This document shows, piece by piece, positions 40,362 through 42,346 of a stretch of DNA of 42,346 nt (position 1 is its first letter; every line of letters starts with the position of its first letter). Position numbers and translations under genes: made by a program. The notes beneath the pieces were generated by a model. That model searched no databases. It saw only the letters and a list, made by a program, of their open reading frames with translations, and had not been told where the DNA came from. Source of the DNA: Candidatus Pacearchaeota archaeon (lineage in GTDB: Archaea > Nanobdellota > Nanobdellia > Pacearchaeales > GW2011-AR1); the NCBI GenBank assembly GCA_017609915.1, contig JAFCDA010000003.1, forward strand, positions 1 through 42,346. The letters are read 5' to 3'.

Positions 40362-41876
40362 TTATTTGGGTTTTCCAAATCCAAATACTTTTTCAGCTTC
40401 TGTTCTTGGAGGTTCTGCTTGAACATCATCAGTATATGGGAATGAAGCCATACCATGTGCTTTTTTATAAACATCAAAAATAAGAAAACAATTATTAATT
40501 GCACTTGCTTCTGCTAGATTCCTAATATAAGATTCTACATATTTATCTGGTTTAGCTCCTTTTTCCTTTAATTTTTTTAATTTTTCTTCGCCCTCTTTTT
40601 TTGATTTTTCTTCAGGAACTAATTTGTTGCCTTTTCTAACAAAAGAAAATAAAGCACCAAAAGGATTGATATCTTCACTTGATTTTTTATCTTCTTCTTT
40701 TTTATCTTCTGTAAATTCTTCTATATCTAATTTTAATTGACCTAAAGAATCATCAGTCATTCCTTGAACTAATTTTAATGAATCTTCTAAGTCAGATTCT
40801 GATAATTTATCTTTTAAAAGAACTAATTCATCTTCATTTAATACATAAGCTTTAAATTCTACATCTACTTTTCCCCCAAAAACATAATGAGATTGTTGTG
40901 CAGCTCTACTAGGTATTCCTCTAAAAGTAAAATCAATAAAAACAATTGAATAATACTTTCTTATTCCTTTTATTTTTTTAAAATCTTTTGGTAAATGGTC
41001 ATCTATAATTTCTTGTTCAACATTAACTGATTTTTTCCCCATTAAGACTAAATTTAATAAAAGAGTATTAAACACATTAACTAATTCTGGTTTTGTTCCT
41101 AGTTCATCTTTCATTGATAATTGTTGGGCTGCTTTAAGATAAGGTTTTGCCCATTTTGCATTTAATTTTAAACCAGCTATTTGGCTTTTAAGATATGTTT
41201 TTTCAATTTCAAATCTTCTTTTTAGTTCTTCTTCACTTCTTTTTCTCCATTCATTAAATTCTTGTATTCTTGGTTTTAAGATTCTTATAACCCGATCATT
41301 TAAATCTAGTTTATCTACTTCTTCTGCATTTTTTACTATCATAAATCCGTCTCTTAATGTTACAAATTGTAAGTTTCCACTAGCCATAGCATTTATACTT
41401 CCTGCTCCTCTTTGTATATCTACTTTATCCATCCAAATTTGCTTTAAAGATAATAATCCTGCTTCTGCTTTATTTTTCTCTTTAGATCTTGTTTGTTCAT
41501 AATGACTTAATCTTATTTTAAATTCTTTTAAATCATAAATCAATTGAATAATTCCTTTTAACATTGTACTAACAGTTCCTAATACTCTTGAAGCTTCTTG
41601 CTGCATTTGACTTGCTTTTCCTTGCAATTCTGAAAAATGCCCTGAACCAGGAGATGATGCAAAATTATCTACAATCTTTTCTATATCTCCACCAAAAATT
41701 CCACCCATAAAATCTAAAATCCAGAAATAAACTGGTTCAAGAGTTTCTGTTGTTGAATTATAAACAAGTTTGTGTTCTGAAGAAGCAATAGTTATATTTA
41801 CTCCTTTTTCTTTTTTCTTTTTTCTTTTTTCATAATAAGAACTTATTTCTGCAATTATATTATCTATTTCTGACAT
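40362..41876 (-). CDS. Large unknown protein with coiled-coil segments (504 aa)
   Basis: The start MSEIDNIIAEISSYYEKRKK is followed by a region with Gly/Phe-rich helix (FWILDFMGGIFGGDIEKIVDNFAS) and long helices around residues 80-250 (EFNEWRKRSEEELKRRFEIEKTYLKSQIAG). A beta-containing part (SIVFIDFTFRGIPSRAAQQSHYVFGGKVDVEFKAYVL) follows, then an acidic Lys/Glu stretch. There is no clear membrane segment and no ATP-binding motif. I have no name for this family; the length and composition suggest a structural or scaffold protein. Confidence 0.6.
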   Translation of the reverse strand: MSEIDNIIAEISSYYEKRKKKKEKGVNITIASSEHKLVYNSTTETLEPVYFWILDFMGGIFGGDIEKIVDNFASSPGSGHFSELQGKASQMQQEASRVLGTVSTMLKGIIQLIYDLKEFKIRLSHYEQTRSKEKNKAEAGLLSLKQIWMDKVDIQRGAGSINAMASGNLQFVTLRDGFMIVKNAEEVDKLDLNDRVIRILKPRIQEFNEWRKRSEEELKRRFEIEKTYLKSQIAGLKLNAKWAKPYLKAAQQLSMKDELGTKPELVNVFNTLLLNLVLMGKKSVNVEQEIIDDHLPKDFKKIKGIRKYYSIVFIDFTFRGIPSRAAQQSHYVFGGKVDVEFKAYVLNEDELVLLKDKLSESDLEDSLKLVQGMTDDSLGQLKLDIEEFTEDKKEEDKKSSEDINPFGALFSFVRKGNKLVPEEKSKKEGEEKLKKLKEKGAKPDKYVESYIRNLAEASAINNCFLIFDVYKKAHGMASFPYTDDVQAEPPRTEAEKVFGFGKPK

Positions 41877-41904
41877 TTTTTACTCCTTTTGTTTTATATT
41901 TTAT

Positions 41905-41997
41905 CTATATTTTTACAAGCTCAATAGATTTTTATTATCTGAGTAGCTTAATCTTCTCATCTTCATCTCTTTATTCTTTATAAGATGCCGATATTAA
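41905..41997. repeat. Dispersed element, copy 22
   Basis: CTATATTTTTACAAGCTCAATAG, then GAGTAGCTTAATCTTCTCATC, ending TCTTTATAAGATGCCGATATT. It lies about 29 bp upstream of the 504-aa gene start. Confidence 0.6.
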
Positions 41998-42025
41998 TAA
42001 GATTACCCTATTTTTAAAATTGTTG

Positions 42026-42328
42026 TTATGCTTTCTTTATGAAATCCATCATACTTTTTCTGTCAAATTTGATTATGTTCCCTGTATCACAATTTACTAA
42101 AATATTTAGAATAATTAATCCTTCTAACATACAAGTTAGATTCCAAACTTGTTGATTGTCATGTATTTGAAGAACTGCAATTATTTTATGAAATCTTGAT
42201 TTAATATTATTTTCAAGAGCTTGTTTTTCTGCTATTGCTCTTAATTCTTCAACTTCTGTTTTTGTATATGGTTGAATTTTTTGTAGTTCTGGTAGATTTG
42301 GGTCATTAATTAGTTTATCTTGTTTCAT
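42026..42328 (-). CDS. Unknown 100-aa protein
   Basis: The sequence starts MKQDKLINDPNLPELQKIQP, continues as helix (YTKTEVEELRAIAEKQALENN), then a hydrophobic stretch (WNLTCMLEGLIILNILVNC), ending RKSMMDFIKKA. It is helical overall; no family is recognised. A GAGGTAAT-type ribosome binding site lies directly before the ATG on the minus strand, supporting the start. Confidence 0.55.
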   Translation of the reverse strand: MKQDKLINDPNLPELQKIQPYTKTEVEELRAIAEKQALENNIKSRFHKIIAVLQIHDNQQVWNLTCMLEGLIILNILVNCDTGNIIKFDRKSMMDFIKKA

Positions 42329-42346
42329 TATTACCTCATTATTTTT

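Noticed and set aside
1571-41997. Dispersed elements as a CRISPR array or insertion sequences with transposase
   Set aside because: Copies are spread singly between unrelated genes and none contains an ORF of transposase type; no transposase is seen anywhere in the window.

Overview
This AT-rich, densely packed window looks like part of an archaeal genome of the small-genome (DPANN, Pacearchaeota/Woesearchaeota-like) type. The evidence is a group II chaperonin (thermosome), the archaeal/eukaryotic-type ribosomal proteins eL33 (L35Ae) and uL16 (L10e), a DRG-type GTPase, an archaeal PRPP synthetase, TATA-like boxes about 25-35 bp before many start codons with few Shine-Dalgarno sites, and many orphan proteins. 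The lineage is inferred from gene style; no rRNA is present to settle it.

Layout. 0-3.6 kb: the 3' part of a staphylococcal-nuclease-like gene, a PIN-like protein, a small membrane protein, two weakly similar small proteins and a U32-family RNA-modification protein. 3.6-9.6 kb: tRNA-Asp, secreted or surface proteins (a metzincin-type protease with a CARDB-like domain, a LamG-like protein, a large single-pass protein), tRNA-Tyr, a tiny acidic repeat protein, and a CBS/zinc-ribbon protein. 9.8-14.4 kb: a tight cluster of orphan, thermosome, M18-like aminopeptidase, and a protein whose C-terminus resembles DnaA domain IV. 14.5-19.6 kb: a 48-aa basic protein, PRPP synthetase, a DUF5320-like/DUF134 pair behind a perfect tandem duplication, two membrane proteins, tRNA-Gly, dUTPase and tRNA-Val. 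19.6-27.5 kb: a coiled-coil protein, a GNAT, an NTase-HEPN protein, a gene split by a frameshift, eL33, uL16 and a HExxH protein. 27.8-35 kb: PEP synthase with a 340-residue acidic tail, a MazEF-type module flanked by a 21-bp direct repeat, DRG GTPase, a GNAT and an ABC exporter. 35-42.3 kb: a 415-bp non-coding stretch with stem-loops, a second NTase-HEPN protein, a TIM-barrel isomerase-like protein and several orphans.

The most striking non-genic signal is a family of about 20 dispersed, near-palindromic elements of roughly 75-125 bp in almost every sizeable intergenic space. The termini are AATATC/GATATT-like, followed by TATAAATCTTAAG at one end and CTTATAAGATA at the other, often with a central hairpin. 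In many copies the TATAAA-bearing end lies 14-29 bp from a start codon, so the element may supply the promoter; other copies sit between convergent genes, where that cannot be their role. A GC-richer subfamily shares a core in three copies. Other leads are the A-AAA-AAA slippery run in the frameshifted gene, the DnaA-domain-IV-like module, the direct repeats around mazEF with a palindromic operator candidate, and the 42-bp tandem duplication upstream of the DUF5320/DUF134 pair.
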